Positions 43,234 through 54,292 of a DNA stretch of 64,000 bases are shown one piece after another. Under the pieces are notes generated by a model that was given only the letters and a program-made list of their open reading frames with translations, searched no databases and was not told the origin of the DNA. The translations under genes and the position numbers were made by a program. Location: contig WHVA01000076.1 of the NCBI GenBank assembly GCA_015179125.1, positions 62,001 to 126,000 of the forward strand, written 5' to 3'. The first letter of the stretch is position 1; each line of letters begins with the position of its first letter. The stretch comes from Gautieria morchelliformis (taxonomy: Eukaryota > Basidiomycota > Agaricomycetes > Gomphales > Gomphaceae).

Positions 43234-45846
43234 AGAAGTTCCGTGCCGCTGGGAGACAGGTCTATGGACCGCGGTCCATAGACCACACCATAGACCTCCC
43301 CACTAGCACCCATCCCCACACAGATAGATACATAACGCGTACACAGATCAATACACTGACATGTATATAATTAGTATACATTGTGGGAACTGGGTAAAAA
43401 AATTTCATTCCCGAAATTCATTACACAAATCGTTGAACCCCTCAATTATGTAAAAAAAAAAGTCAAAACGCACTTCTTATACAGCTGATACGACGAACAA
43501 CGAGACCACCTTAATGTTACAATATCTTTTCAACGCGTCCAAAGCCGTTTCTCGATCTTAACAAACAGACGTTATTACTCTCCCATAGATTTTATAACTT
43601 TATTCAAATAAATGCCTGAACAGAACGACATTTATTTTCTCGTCGCTGGCGGGCACTTGGTCTGTTGGTATTCCACCCGCAATCCAGTGCTATCTGGCTG
43701 CACAAGTTCTTCGCGCTAGGCTTCCCGCATCTCGTGTTCCATCGTGCGCGCGGCAGGAGGTGTAGCCGTGGAGGGTGCAGAGCATTGTACCCTGGACTGA
43801 TGTGGGGCGATGCAACGTGTGGGGGCCGAATGTTGTTTTGCATTTTGTGATGGCGCCATGTGGTTCCTTTTGCGTGCGGCATGCTGCTTGTCGTCTATGA
43901 TGCGTACCTTCTCTTTCCCGTCCTTGCTTCCGTTTCTTCCGTTCCCATCATTCTTCTTCGTCATCTCGCTCTATCATCTCCCTCCTACCTCACAGCCTCG
44001 CCTCCCTAACAGGGCGAACCCGAAGTGGACATAACATTCTCCACTCACGGTTCTGCTTATGGAGAAGGTAAGTGTTGCAGCATTTTTTTTCTTTTTTTTT
44101 CTTTTGTTATGAGGGGGTGGGGACGTGTGTGTTGCGCTGGATGGCGTGGCTTGAGATGTGTCGCGGTCTTTAACCGGTGTTTGCGCCCAAGGAGAGATGA
44201 GTATCCATAACGGGAGCCATGAGAGCAGCGGTGAAGAACTTACTGGATGCGCACACAAACCCCCTCCCCTTCCCACGTTTGGTGTCCCTGGTAGTCCATC
44301 AAGCCGCAGTAAGACTCGCCTGTCTGCCTGTGCCTGATGACCACCTGTCGGCCGTGAAAGTACAAAGAGGAGCTAAACGATACCTCAAGAAGCACTGATT
44401 GCCCCACCATTGAGATGCTGCATGTGTTCAAACTCCAGCCAGAAAGGGTGGAAAAATATGAACAGTGGTATTTGGAACAAAATGGGTCCTGACATTCAAA
44501 GCACAAATCCCTGCCGAACAAAATACGAGCTGGAGAGGAAATCGTCACAGAAACAGCGGACGTCAAAGTTGTCAAAGACGGATCTTGCTTTGAAGCAGCA
44601 GCAGTCCTCTACAGAGATGGTAGGGTGAAACATGTCGTCAACCTGTACATGGGCACCAAGTAGGAACGTAGTTTTCAAGGCCGAGCTAGTAGGCACAGCA
44701 ATGGGCACCAAACTCCTGAACACAGAAAGGGGAACAAGTACGTGATAGCCACCAACAATGAAGTGACTATACAGACCACAAAAGAGAAGGCCATGCCGGG
44801 CCAGTACCTGGTCATTGCTCTCCACAGGCAGGTCTAAGGCATCGCTATGCAGCAGCGAAGCATTGCTGTGCTCATGTGATAGGTGCCAGGACATGCAGAA
44901 ATAGCAGGCAATGAGAGAGCAAACAATGAAGCAAAGAGAGCAGCAAAAGGTGGCTTGGGCAAGGAAAGATTCATACCCATTGAGTGCAGGGGGACGATGC
45001 CCAATGGTGAATTGGTACCTGTCACACAGCTGTGTCAAGGAATTGTGTTTCGTAACATTTGACCTCCAAAAGTGTGCCCTAATGTAACATCACCTAAAAC
45101 TTACGCATTCATTTAAGAAATTTTAATACGAGGTTACCAAGATGTCTCAACTGGTTGGCTACTTGGTTTGACAATAAAGATCAATTTGCAACTGTGCTAG
45201 ATACAATTACTCACATTTTTCGACAAGTCTGCAATCGTTGCCAATGCCCGAACTAAAAACATAGACTGTGTTCCCTTCCTCACCAATCTCCCCAAGGGTC
45301 ACCTCCAACCAAATCAATTCCATTATCGCAATACCAAAAGTGTAAATACCCACCATATCGTCCCCCCGTGCTTCTACAACGATGTAATGCATCTACCCCT
45401 GTTTCTCGACGGAGCAGGATCCGTTCTACAAAACATATCTCCTAAATTCAACGTCATTATAGAAAAATTCCTGCTTCTGCATAATCACATGTGCAAGCCA
45501 GATTTTTGTACCAAATCTCAGTCAATTGTCCCTTTTCCATCCTACATTCCGATTAATAAATCACAATCCTTTTTCGATACTGATGATATAATTACCAAAA
45601 CTTCGTTCCATGTTAATGTCACTGTGTTTTGTATCGCGTGATTACACGTTCCAAATAATCGACGTATTAGATTTAAACCTAAAATATAATTTTAAAGCTC
45701 CTTCGACAAGGGCTGCACCGGCAACGCCGGTCTCTAGTGGCGCAGCACGTGTGACCTCAATGGTGTGACCTCAGCGTTCCTTCAGCGCCCATAGTGGTCC
45801 AGGTCCACAGGTCTATAGACCTTGCTCCCAGTAACGCCAACGTCCT
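43234..45846. mobile_element. 2.6-kb TIR element in element B RT (MULE-like), carrying a LINE fragment
   Basis: Flanked by the 9-mer CACACACAC (43225-43233 and 45847-45855); on the coding strand, excision leaves GTG-TGT-GTG, restoring HVCVYLDD of RT. The ends form an imperfect inverted repeat of about 45 bp sharing CTGGGAG and AGGTCTATRGACC. A 9-bp duplication with long TIRs fits Mutator-like elements, although the duplicated sequence is a GT repeat, which weakens that inference. No transposase recognised. A LINE-type RNase H relic lies inside. Confidence 0.7.
44403..45010 (+). pseudogene. LINE-type RNase H domain relic
   Basis: Plus-strand reading with stops: LQPERVEKYEQWYLEQNGS, GSCFEAAAVLYRDGRVKHVV, PGQYLVIALHRQV and VPGHAEIAGNERANNEAKRA. 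The last is the conserved (W)xPGHxxxxGNERAD(E)xAK motif of the RNase H domain found at the end of agaricomycete non-LTR retrotransposon ORF2. It is broken by stops after VNLYMGTK, HRQV and IAVLM. The RT and endonuclease parts are absent. Confidence 0.75.
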
Positions 45847-45855
45847 CACACACAC

Positions 45856-46735
45856 ATGCCCTTCCATGATGAGGTCTTGGAAGATGTCATTCATCATGGT
45901 TTGAAATGTCGCAGGACTGTCTGTGAGCCCAAAGAACATGACAAGGGGTTCAAAGAGGCGGTGATTAGTGCGGAATGCAGCCTTCCACTCATTGCCTCCT
46001 TTATCCGCACATTGTTGAAACCCCATCGCACATCTAGCTTGGTGAAGTATTTTGCTCCACGAAGCTGCGTGATGAGCTCGGAAATGATGGGAAGGGGGTA
46101 GCAGTTCTTCACTGTCATGGCATTGAGCACGCAATAATCCTGGACCAGTCGCAGTGACCCATCCTTCTTCTTGATGAAGAACACTGGGCTGGCCATAGGT
46201 GATTTCGAGGGGCGAATGCGACCAGTGCGCAGGTTTTCCTGCAGGAATTCATCCAGCTGCAACTGTTCACTGGGGGCAAGTGGGTAAACCTTGCATGCAG
46301 ATGGCTTGGCTCCTGGCTCGAGCTCAATTGCATGGTCCCATGTCCTGCGTTTGGGAAGTGAATCAAAGGATCTTTAGCGAAAACATCCTCGAAGTCACGG
46401 AGGTACGGAGGGATGAGTTCCTTTTCCGCTGGGGGTAGACTGCGAAGGGCCTTTTCCGCTACCTGCTGCGAAGTGATTGTGGTGGCTGCAATAATGGGTA
46501 CAGGTACATTGGGCATGGACACAGTCACAAACAGGCGGTTGCCTGGCTCCAGAAGGGGCTCAATGTCACCTGGCTGATCTTCTTCGGTGTCACCCTCTTC
46601 CTCTTCCACCATCTGTGGCAGAGGGCCCATGCGGCATGCATGTATCCTTGCCTCCTCTTTCCGCTCTTCCCGCAGTGTCGCTCTGCAGGTGTGACACTGT
46701 GCAGGGCATCGACTCAGTGTCACCTCCTGCATTCA
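45856..46735 (-). pseudogene. Element B RT N-half and linker
   Basis: On minus: VTLSRCPAQCHTCRATLREE, an acidic linker, LPPAEKELIPPYLRDFEDVF, then after a frameshift near 46350 LQENLRTGRIRPSKSPMASP, FFIKKKDGSLRLVQDY, YFTKLDVRWGFNNVRIKE and, after another shift, EWKAAFRTNHRLFEPLVMFF and FQTMMNDIFQDLIMEGHVCV, ending exactly at the 2.6-kb insertion. A TGA at 46733-46735 separates it from protease in the same frame. Confidence 0.85.
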
Positions 46736-47290
46736 CCAGTTAACCTCTGTGTTGTGCTCCCAGAGCCATGGATAGCCGAGGATCATCTTGTGCTTCCCAA
46801 GGTTCATAACGGCGAAGACAGCACGTTCAGAGTGGTCGCAGAATCGCAGGATGACATCAACAACATTGCGAATTGGTCCACCCTCATTGGGGGTGCCATC
46901 AACATTGTACACAGGGGCAGGGCGTGTCAGTGATCGCATAGTTAACTTCTCAGTGGCGACAAATTCACTATCTATAAACAACCCAGTTGCACCACTGTCA
47001 AGGAGTGCAGTCACTCCTTTGACCTCAGCTGTGTCTGTTGTCTGGATCTCTACCTTGAGGTTCAGCGAATTTGGAGAGGGAACAGATGCGACCACGAAGT
47101 GCTTGAAAAGGGCTCGCTCCCAATGCTTCAATCGTGGTGAAGGACTTTTTAGAATGTCGTTGGTTGATGTGTCTTTATCACTTGCTGCGCTCGACCCAGT
47201 TTCCGACACGTGAATTGTATCTTCAGTATCTGGGGCTATTGACAGTGCAGCAAAGCGATTGGACAGGGGCAGTGAGGGCACATCTCTCAC
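46733..47290 (-). CDS. Element B aspartic protease ORF
   Basis: 186 codons opening with GTG at 47290, which overlaps the gag stop as GTGA. It contains VEIQTTDTAEVKGVTALLDS followed by GATGLFID, an intact DSGATG active site, then the flap region (YNVDGTPNEGGPIRNVVDV) and ILGYPWLWEHNTEVNW, the normal end of a Gypsy protease. It is in one frame with the RT but separated by a TGA. No other domain. The protease fold itself looks undamaged. Confidence 0.75.
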   Translation of the reverse strand: MRDVPSLPLSNRFAALSIAPDTEDTIHVSETGSSAASDKDTSTNDILKSPSPRLKHWERALFKHFVVASVPSPNSLNLKVEIQTTDTAEVKGVTALLDSGATGLFIDSEFVATEKLTMRSLTRPAPVYNVDGTPNEGGPIRNVVDVILRFCDHSERAVFAVMNLGKHKMILGYPWLWEHNTEVNW

Positions 47291-48876
47291 TCGCTGCGTG
47301 ACACAAAATCCTCCACGTCATCCTTCTCAACCTCTTCCTCAGTGACATCTCGCACATCTGCAGCGACCATCCAGTGCTCCAGCAGCTCCTCATGCTCATC
47401 AGCTGTCATGTAGCAGACATTGTAGGCCTGGGGGCATTCTTGCATGAAATGTCCGACCTTCCCGCAGCACCGACAGGTGAGTGGCTGTGGGAATCGCTTT
47501 TTCGCAGCGTCCACATCCATCGGAGTGGGTCCAGAGGCAGTTGGAAGGGGTGTGGGCACTGGCATTATCGCTGGCCTCGAAGGGAGTTGACTGGTGAACC
47601 TGGTATGTGATTCACCTGCCTTGCGAAAAACTGGCGGTGGGGGAGGGCCACTGTTTGTCACCCTAGGTCCCTGGAACGCTTCGTTGGCCACATGCATGAG
47701 TGCAACTGTTCTCGCCGCTCCATACCATGCAGAAGGGTCATCGTCCTTTGGCCTGCCATCCAACATCAATGCAATGAGACTCTGGATCGCAGGTTCAAGA
47801 CCTCGATGGAACTTCATCACAATTGATCTACCATCTGTGTATTCAGCCTTCTCAACCAGCTCTTCGAACCCATCAATGTATTCGTTAACTGAACGCTTGC
47901 CCTGGTGGTACTGGCGCGATTCCAGTTGATTCATTGCATCGGTGGCCTCATGTAGGGGATAGAACTGCTGGAGGAATGCTTCAACGAAGTCCTTCCAGGT
48001 CGCATAGAGCGGCGTGCCATGCTTTGCTTCATGAGTGAATGCACGAGTGGCAAAAGTTGCAGCCCTCCCTGTGTTCATGAAGGACATCGCCCAAAGGATC
48101 TGCAACTGCTCGTCCGGGAAGTCGCTCACACACACACCCAGGTAGAGGCTGCATGACTGGATGTGCAAGGGCAACCCTGGCTGGTTGTGGAGATCACACT
48201 ACCACACAACTGACAAGGGGAAATCCAAAGTATGTATAAATGAACAGAGTATACAAGAGAGGGGATTCTCACCTGACAAGGGGAAATCCAAAGAGAAAAG
48301 TCTAAGGACCCCCAATGTCAGCAAGCCCGTATTATACTACGCTGCGCAGCCAGGGACAACACTTGGCACCCACCATCAACCCTGCATCCCCCTGACCTCC
48401 CTGACCCTTGATCAACCCTTGATGCCACCTATTACACGAGTCGCTTGATTTCCGACACTATTCCGAGAGCGGAAGTTGGAAATTGGAGTGGAACTGGCAA
48501 AGCAAACAGAACTGGTGGAAGGTCTCCCAGAAGCGGAATCATTTCCGAAAGCGGAGGCGGAGATGGAATCGGAACCGTAAGCGGAGTCGGAAATGGAGTC
48601 GGAACTGGAAATGGAAAACAGGGTGTCCCCTGACAGGGTGAAGTTGTGACCATTTGCACGATCGCCATCATACTCGGAAGGCTTTGCTGGCTCAGCTGTT
48701 TGCTTTGAGGAGGTGCGAACACGACTAGGGAGTCCAGCCATCAGCCCAGTGGTCATAGCCTGCAGGGTATTCAACCTCGTCTCCAGATCTTGTTTTTCCT
48801 GCCTCTCTCTCATCAACTCTTGCTCTATCGCCACCAAGCGGTCTAAAACTTCAGCAGCAGATGGCAAGTTGTCCAT
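47287..48876 (-). pseudogene. Element B gag, split by a solo LTR
   Basis: N-terminal part from ATG 48876: MDNLPSAAEVLDRLVAIEQE with a coiled coil (LMRERQEKQDLETRLNTLQ) to ANGHNFTL at about 48640. After the solo LTR it resumes as SCSLYLGVCVSDFPDEQLQI with a Ty3/Gypsy capsid (ATFATRAFTHEAKHGTPLYA, QYHQGKRSVNEYIDGFEEL) and a CCHC knuckle CRCCGKVGHFMQEC near 47430-47490. It ends VEDFVSRSE-stop at 47287. Apart from the LTR insertion both halves are open, so this gag was intact when the LTR arrived. Confidence 0.88.
48164..48635 (-). repeat. Solo LTR of family G inside element B gag
   Basis: 472 bp, on minus TGTCAGGGGACACCC to GTTGCCCTTGCA, matching the 5' LTR of element G (56725-57196), including both copies of the acceptor tract. 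TSD GGATG/GGGTG with one mismatch. The Ser-rich frames across it come from TTCCG/TCCGA-type repeats in the LTR and are not genes. Confidence 0.9.
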
Positions 48877-48994
48877 GGTAAGTGTTAGAGGGTGTTGGGG
48901 TATGAGAAAGGATTGCTAAAATCGCTGCTTTCGAAGGGTGTTCAATTCAAAGTCGGGCAATTTCGCAACCGGTGCTCTAGAGAGAGTTTTCTAC

Positions 48995-49477
48995 TATAAG
49001 GGCAACCTAGGCAGACGCTCTACACTCAAGCAGTGAACTGGCGAAGGGGGATCCAAAGTAAGATAGAGAACTATATACAGGACACAGACATACCTGGCGA
49101 AGGGGGATCCAAAGAGAAAACTCTAAGGAAACCCTTTGCCACCTAACTACAACTATAAGTAAACTCGGGCATGCTAGCCCGATCACCGAATGCCCGAGTT
49201 ACATAAGCAATCATGCCAGCGATAACAGGGCTGGATGGATAAGGAAGGAATGATGTCGGAAGGGGCCGGAACAGGAAGGGAAATAAATGGAACACGAGAC
49301 AGAAGGATGCCGAAGGCTAGGAGAAGTTCAGGGGCCACCAACAACATGCATGCGATAATGCACACTCCGATAAGGCATGCTGCGATAAAGCATGCGATAA
49401 TGCATGTGATAATGCACACTGTGATAAAGCATGCGATAATGCGTGCGATAAAGCATGCGATTGGTGTTCCCTTGACA
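48995..49477 (-). repeat. Element B 5' LTR
   Basis: 483 bp, matching 39363-39856 and the solo LTR at 35046-35540. Starts TGTCAAGGGAAC at 49477 on minus, ends CCCTTATA at 48995. Confidence 0.92.
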
Positions 49478-50397
49478 GTGAGGGTGTTCAAGAATGCTTG
49501 GCTCCATCAAAGTCTGAGGGTGTCACAGGCTTGATTCCTGCCCAGCTCGGTCGTGTTGTCACTCTCTCAGCTTCCCCTAAACTGCTGAACTCTCCAAGCT
49601 CTTTGGTTTGCATCTCTTCTCTCTTCAGCTCATCAGCCATTATAGCTGTCAGAACCGTCCACACCGGGTGTAAGATCCCAATGTTGAAGACCCTGCACTA
49701 AAAAGGGGTGCCTGTTCTGGTTGGTTGAAAGAGATAAGAAGAAGGACAAGTCTGAAGTAGACAAGCCTCAAAGTAAGAGCTTGAGAGAAGAGATGATAGA
49801 GTGAGCAAGGTATCCTCAAGTGCTTAAGGACACAGGAGACGGCATAACATATATGATAACCAAACTAGCGAAATACATGGAGCAAGCTCTGGTATTTATC
49901 TACTTTGGAAAAGGGGGATAAGTCAGAAGAAAATAGGAGGGATGAGTCACCATGAGTCAGAGTGAGTCAGAGTGAGTCAGGTGAGTATGAGAAGGAGTCA
50001 GGACAACAAGAGGGATGAGTCACAATGAGTCAGAATGAGTCAGAATGAGTCAAAGTGAGTCAGGTGAGTCATGAAGAAGAGTCAGAACAATAAAGCTGAT
50101 ATGGTACAGAATAGGGGAACTGACTCATAATGAGTCAATGAAAACAAGAGCAAGTCATGAGGAACAAGAGTGACTCATGAAGACAATAATGAGTCGTCCT
50201 TAACCCCTGAGCCAACCAACAATCTAGAACCACACATCTCTACTCCATGCGCACAGCCTCTGAGGCAATGCTTGACCTTCCAAGTCAATTGATGGGGCTG
50301 GTGTATGATTAGGTGGTCGAGAGGGTTGTAGGGAATGATCGAAGCCATATGGGTCATAGCTAGTGCTAACCCTGCTTTCCAGTATCTGAATCTCTAC
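49478..50397. other. Repeat-derived flank with TGAGTCA array
   Basis: No convincing gene. 49943-50185 holds about 13 copies of TGAGTCA or its complement at spacings of about 10 bp. The sequence from about 49669 (TGTAAGATCCC) may be a solo LTR of unknown family. Confidence 0.4.
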
Positions 50398-52744
50398 ACT
50401 TTTCTTGCCCTCATGCACAAAGGGAATACAAAGAAGTGCAAATGGCATCATGATACAGTTGAATACCTTGCCTACATCCTCTCTCCAACTGGCCTCACAA
50501 TGGCAGAGGACAAGGTCAAAGCAATTCAAGAATGGCCAGAACCCTGACGTGTTAAGGATGTGCAGTCTTTCCTTGGCTTCACCAATTTTTACCAATATTT
50601 CATTTATAACTTTTCCGACATTACTGTTTTGCTTACACATCTCACCAGGAAGGGAGCCAATTCTTAGCTTTTGGATTCCTGGTTTTAGATTAAAATGTTA
50701 ATTAGTGCCTTTTTATCAAATGAAATCTGTTGCTTAGTGGTTGAAACCACTATATTCGCCTCCCCTCTGTGTGCTGACTAAGCTCTTCGGGGTGCGTACA
50801 ACACTGATGAATGAGGGTCACGTGACCGTGTCGTCAGAAGAACAGTGTCGATCCAAGGGATAGTCAAATCAAAAGCGTTCGCTTTTAAGGTAGTATAGAG
50901 TAAACAGTGATAGTAGACTCTCAACGAAGATTTGGAATAAACTGTTAAGAACTGAGCTCTGTAACTATCAAACAAGATTACAGCAATTTCAGGAGGCAGA
51001 AAAAATCAATTCTGGATAATTTTGTTCATACATTCGTGCTAGCTATTTATACTATTTTAGTAGTAAGTACTAGTACTCAAGATACTAGATAAATGGGTCG
51101 GGAAGGCTGTTTGTAACTAGGGAGTGACTAATTAATAGTCATAATGTCATGGGGTGATGGGGATGATGTTAGGATTCTCTGGGCTTTGGAGCAAGGGTCT
51201 ATACCTAGTATACAAAGCCCCTGTCAACATAATACTGAGATAATAGCCAGTGAGACGTGTCATGGAGCTAGAATAGAGAATGATACTATATTTGCCCTGC
51301 CTAGCATAAATGCTAGGCTTGGAGATGGGGCCGCTGTCTCTGTGCCTCTCTTGTGTGGCAGCTGATTGAGTATATGTGTTGCAGATGACTTTCTCAGGTC
51401 ATTCCACAACACCCTGTACCCCTGCGCAGTCTACTATTCTCTGCGGCGTTTGGTGCCCGTACCCCTCGGTACCTATGGCCTGGCGCCTGTCGACGTCATG
51501 GCTGATACCATCACCCGATAGGCGCGCCGTCCCTGATCGGCCGCACGTGGCCGACGCTCGAACTCCTGTATACTACCCGATCTATGGGTAATATAGCGTG
51601 TCGTAAGATTCGTGTGATCGTCGTTTGCGCCGACGTCTATCGTGAATGTAGTTTGTGTTTCTTTTGATTTTTTTTTTGTTTTGATTTTCTCTTCTTTTTT
51701 TATTAGTTTCTTTTTATATAAATGATTTGAGTAAGATAATTGCGTTTATCACAACACCTGGCACCCAACTTGTTCTTGAAACTGACACTTCTGACTATGC
51801 GCTAGCCACAATTCTTTTGATCATCTCACCTGACAACAGAGAAATACATCTGATTGCTTTTCATTCCAGCGCCTTTTCTGCCCTGGAACTCAACTACGAC
51901 ATCCACAATAATGAACTACTTGTGATCTTCAAAGCCTTCAAAATTTGGTGACACTACCTTGAAGGTCCAACTTATCCGATTGACATTGTAATGGATCACA
52001 AAAATCTTGAGTATTTTATGACTACTAAGATCTTGACTTGCTGTCAAGTCCACTGGTCTGAATATCTCTCACAGTTCAACATGGTGATCTGCTTCTGCCC
52101 CAGAAAGCTCAGAGAAAAACCCAACGCACTCACTAGATGATGGGATGTCTACCCAAAAGAGGGAAGTAGTGACTATGCCAGTGTTAACCCACACAATTTC
52201 CGCCTGGTATTCTCGACCAAGCAGCTTGCATTGTCCCATGCGTGAAACTGCACTACAACTTCCGCTACTCCCCACCTTGAGCATTATGGACATGAGTCTC
52301 TCCATTCCAATATCATTTCTGCCCTCCTATCCAGACCCATCTCCACAAACCCACCTTGATAACCCAACCAGTCCTGGATGGTCCCTCAATTCCAACAGTT
52401 TCCTCCGCCACAAGGCTTGAATCTAAATTCCAGATATCAATGATCTCTGACTCTGTGTGCTCCAACAAAGCCACAATCATCTGCTCTCAGGACACCAAGG
52501 CCAAAACAAAACCCTTGACATCATTTGATGCACCTACACCTGGCCTCTTCTCTGCACAATGGTCCAAGACTATTGCAAGTCACACACCACCTGTATGCAT
52601 ACCAAGCCTCAGCATCACAAACCCTATGGCCTCCTGAAGCAGCTTCTGATCCCAAAACAACCTTGGAATTCGATATGGATGGACTTCATTGAGAAACTTC
52701 CTAAGTAATCTGGCTATGATACCATTCTTGTTATATGTGTAAGC
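50398..52744 (+). pseudogene. Gypsy relic F (RT end, RNase H, integrase start)
   Basis: Plus-strand reading: WHHDTVEYLAYILSPTGLTM, VQSFLGFTNFYQYFIYNFSD, EPILSFWIPG, then (after a 1074-bp insertion) [53 protein letters not shown], and an integrase piece near 52620-52740 (LLKQLLIPKQPWNSIWMDFI). It has stops and frameshifts throughout, and the integrase is cut by the Copia relic. An old element unrelated to B and G. Confidence 0.75.
50683..51756 (+). mobile_element. ~1.07-kb non-coding element, copy 1 (TSD CCTGG)
   Basis: Flanked by CCTGG (50678-50682, 51757-51761); excision restores EPILSFWIPG-TQLVLETD in the Gypsy relic. It starts TTTTAGATTAAAATGTTA, ends TTTATCACAACA, and shares roughly three quarters of positions with 54293-55349. 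No ORF. Possibly a long solo LTR whose true start is the internal TGTTA, but the TSD places the edge 13 bp earlier. Confidence 0.8.
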
Positions 52745-53482
52745 TGAGTTGATTATGTTGAATGGACTGGTGGAGGTGCATAATTCAATGTTGGGATCCA
52801 TAGGCGAGTTCACCACACATCTGGATGTGATATTGAAGCGGTTGGCGACGGTGGTGATGAATGAGGGTTGTGAAATGTGAATAGTCCCAAGGTCGTGTCT
52901 CCTGATGATTCAAATGCCAAGTAGACATGTCAGATCACCCAAATCCTACATGTCAAACTTCCTCTTATATCTCTGATCATCCTGTCCATCGAAGTTAACA
53001 AGTTCGATGCCAAGAGGCTGTCGTCCATGTACCACCCAGCAATCTCTACATCTCCTCCCTGCCCAAACCTGAGAACACAGTTTTATCTGCCTCCCCCACC
53101 ATGAACCCAATCTTTTCCAACACTCCCTTCAGTGTTGCATGCCACACTCCCTGACGGCTTCAACCCATATATCTCCTTGTTCAACTTGCACACAAGGTTT
53201 TCTTCCCCTGGTTTGATGAATCCTTCAGGCTGGCGCATGTATACCATGTCTTTGAGCTTCCCATTGAGGTACACCCCTTTGATGTCAACGTGTCATAATT
53301 CTAGATTGTATTTGCATGTGAGTGCAAGAATGAGTTGTATGGAGGTAAGTTGAATGGTGGGGGAATGTGTCTCGATAGTCAACTCCTGGAATGGGTGAGT
53401 AGCCCTGCGCAATGAACCTGGCTTTGAACTTATCAATTTGACCCAGGTTGTCACGAGAAAGTGGTGGCCATTCAGCTTGCAT
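52745..53482 (-). pseudogene. Ty1/Copia reverse transcriptase relic
   Basis: On minus: DKFKARFIAQGYSPIPGVDY, then YLNGKLKDMVYMRQPEGFIK and NLVCKLNKEIYGLKPSG, then after shifts LGDLTCLLGIWIIRRHDLG, TIHISQPSFITTVANRF and VVNSPMDPNIEL. This is the order of Copia RT motifs. Frameshifts and stops are frequent and no integrase or LTR is attached. It interrupts the Gypsy relic F integrase. Confidence 0.8.
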
Positions 53483-53485
53483 GGC

Positions 53486-53831
53486 TGTCAGGGGAACACC
53501 CTCCCAAGGATATTTCTAGCCTTGGCTTTGGCTCCGACCCAAGATCCGGGTCTAACCCGAGCACAACCCGAGGTCCCGGCCGAGTTTCTGAAGCCTCGGC
53601 TTGGGGAATCGTCCCTGAATGGCGCCAAGGTAGTGGGTTGAGACGCGCGTAGTAGGCGAGGGCCGCAGGGGCGTGGATGTGTGTCAGGAGTGGAGTGGGC
53701 ATCCCTGACTTCGATCAGGGGTGTGAGGTATATAGGTAGCGCACTGGTAGTGGAGGTCCTTAGCTTTTCCTCTTTGGATCCTCCTCTACCAGGCCATGTG
53801 AGTCCGCCGTCTAGGGAGAGTTGCCCTCACA
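53486..53831 (+). repeat. LTR of relic E (family D)
   Basis: 346 bp, TGTCAGGGGAAC to GTTGCCCTCACA. It has a single CTTTGGATCCTCCTCTACCAG tract and so lacks the intron-like segment found in families A and G. It is followed directly by a gag ORF on the same strand. Confidence 0.75.
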
Positions 53832-54201
53832 GCAGGGAAAGCTCTTCTCCAAGGACCGGTGGTCGGGCCACACAGTAAAGCCATAGGCAATTTCGGCCTT
53901 AGTGATTCCGAGTCAGATTTCGGAACACCCTCAGAGCATACGGCGCCCGACACCCCCTCCTTCAAAGTCATCCCTTCGACCCCGGCACCAACCCCAAGCA
54001 TTCCTTCAAATTCCATGATGATGGACCAGTCCGAACGGATCCGGAATATTGAAGAAGAGCTCCGGGTGAGCCGAGCGAAGAATGAGGAAATAGCAAACTT
54101 GCTGCACGTTATCATGACCAAATTAGACGCGGGGCCGACGGCCCAAGAATCGAGAAGAGAAGAGGCGCAAACCAAAGAGTTCAAGACCTGCCCACACAGG
54201 A
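53832..54201 (+). pseudogene. Relic E gag N-terminus
   Basis: Plus-strand frame with MMMDQSERIRNIEEELRVSR followed by a coiled coil (NEEIANLLHVIMTKLD), homologous to the gag start of element G (MDPDDRLRNMEEELTRNRMK). It is truncated at about 54201, where another LTR fragment in opposite orientation begins. Only the N-terminal region remains. Confidence 0.65.
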
Positions 54202-54292
54202 CTGAGGTAAAGGGGATCCAAAGTAATATATAAGTATCAAGTCAGTAACTACAGTAGCGGTGTACCTGAGGTAAAGGGGATCCAAAGAGAAC
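54202..54292 (-). repeat. LTR fragment with GT-AG intron-like segment
   Basis: On minus it reads CTTTGGATCCCCTTTACCTCAG twice, bracketing GTACACC...TTACTGAC...CAG (54265-54202, 64 nt) with a branch-site-like CTGAC. It is related to LTR families A and G but with different sequence. Confidence 0.6.

Larger units (their letters stand above)
39363..49477 (-). mobile_element. Element B: chromodomain Gypsy retrotransposon with nested insertions
   Basis: Complete but dead 10.1-kb element on minus, with LTRs 48995-49477 (5') and 39363-39856 (3') and exact TSD GTGAG (39358-39362, 49478-49482). Order: gag (48876-47287), protease (47290-46733), RT, RNase H, integrase and chromodomain to about 39857. 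Three later insertions split it: a solo LTR of family G in gag (48164-48635), a 2.6-kb TIR element in RT exactly before the YLDD box (43234-45846), and a 900-bp TA-flanked element between RNase H and integrase (41596-42495). Excising each restores a continuous reading, which fixes the boundaries. Confidence 0.93.

Noticed and set aside
50683-50800. A-box-like TTGCTTAGTGG near the start of the 1.06-kb element, suggesting a SINE
   Set aside because: The spacing to a B box is wrong, the element is too long and there is no poly(A) or T-rich tail; kept as unclassified.
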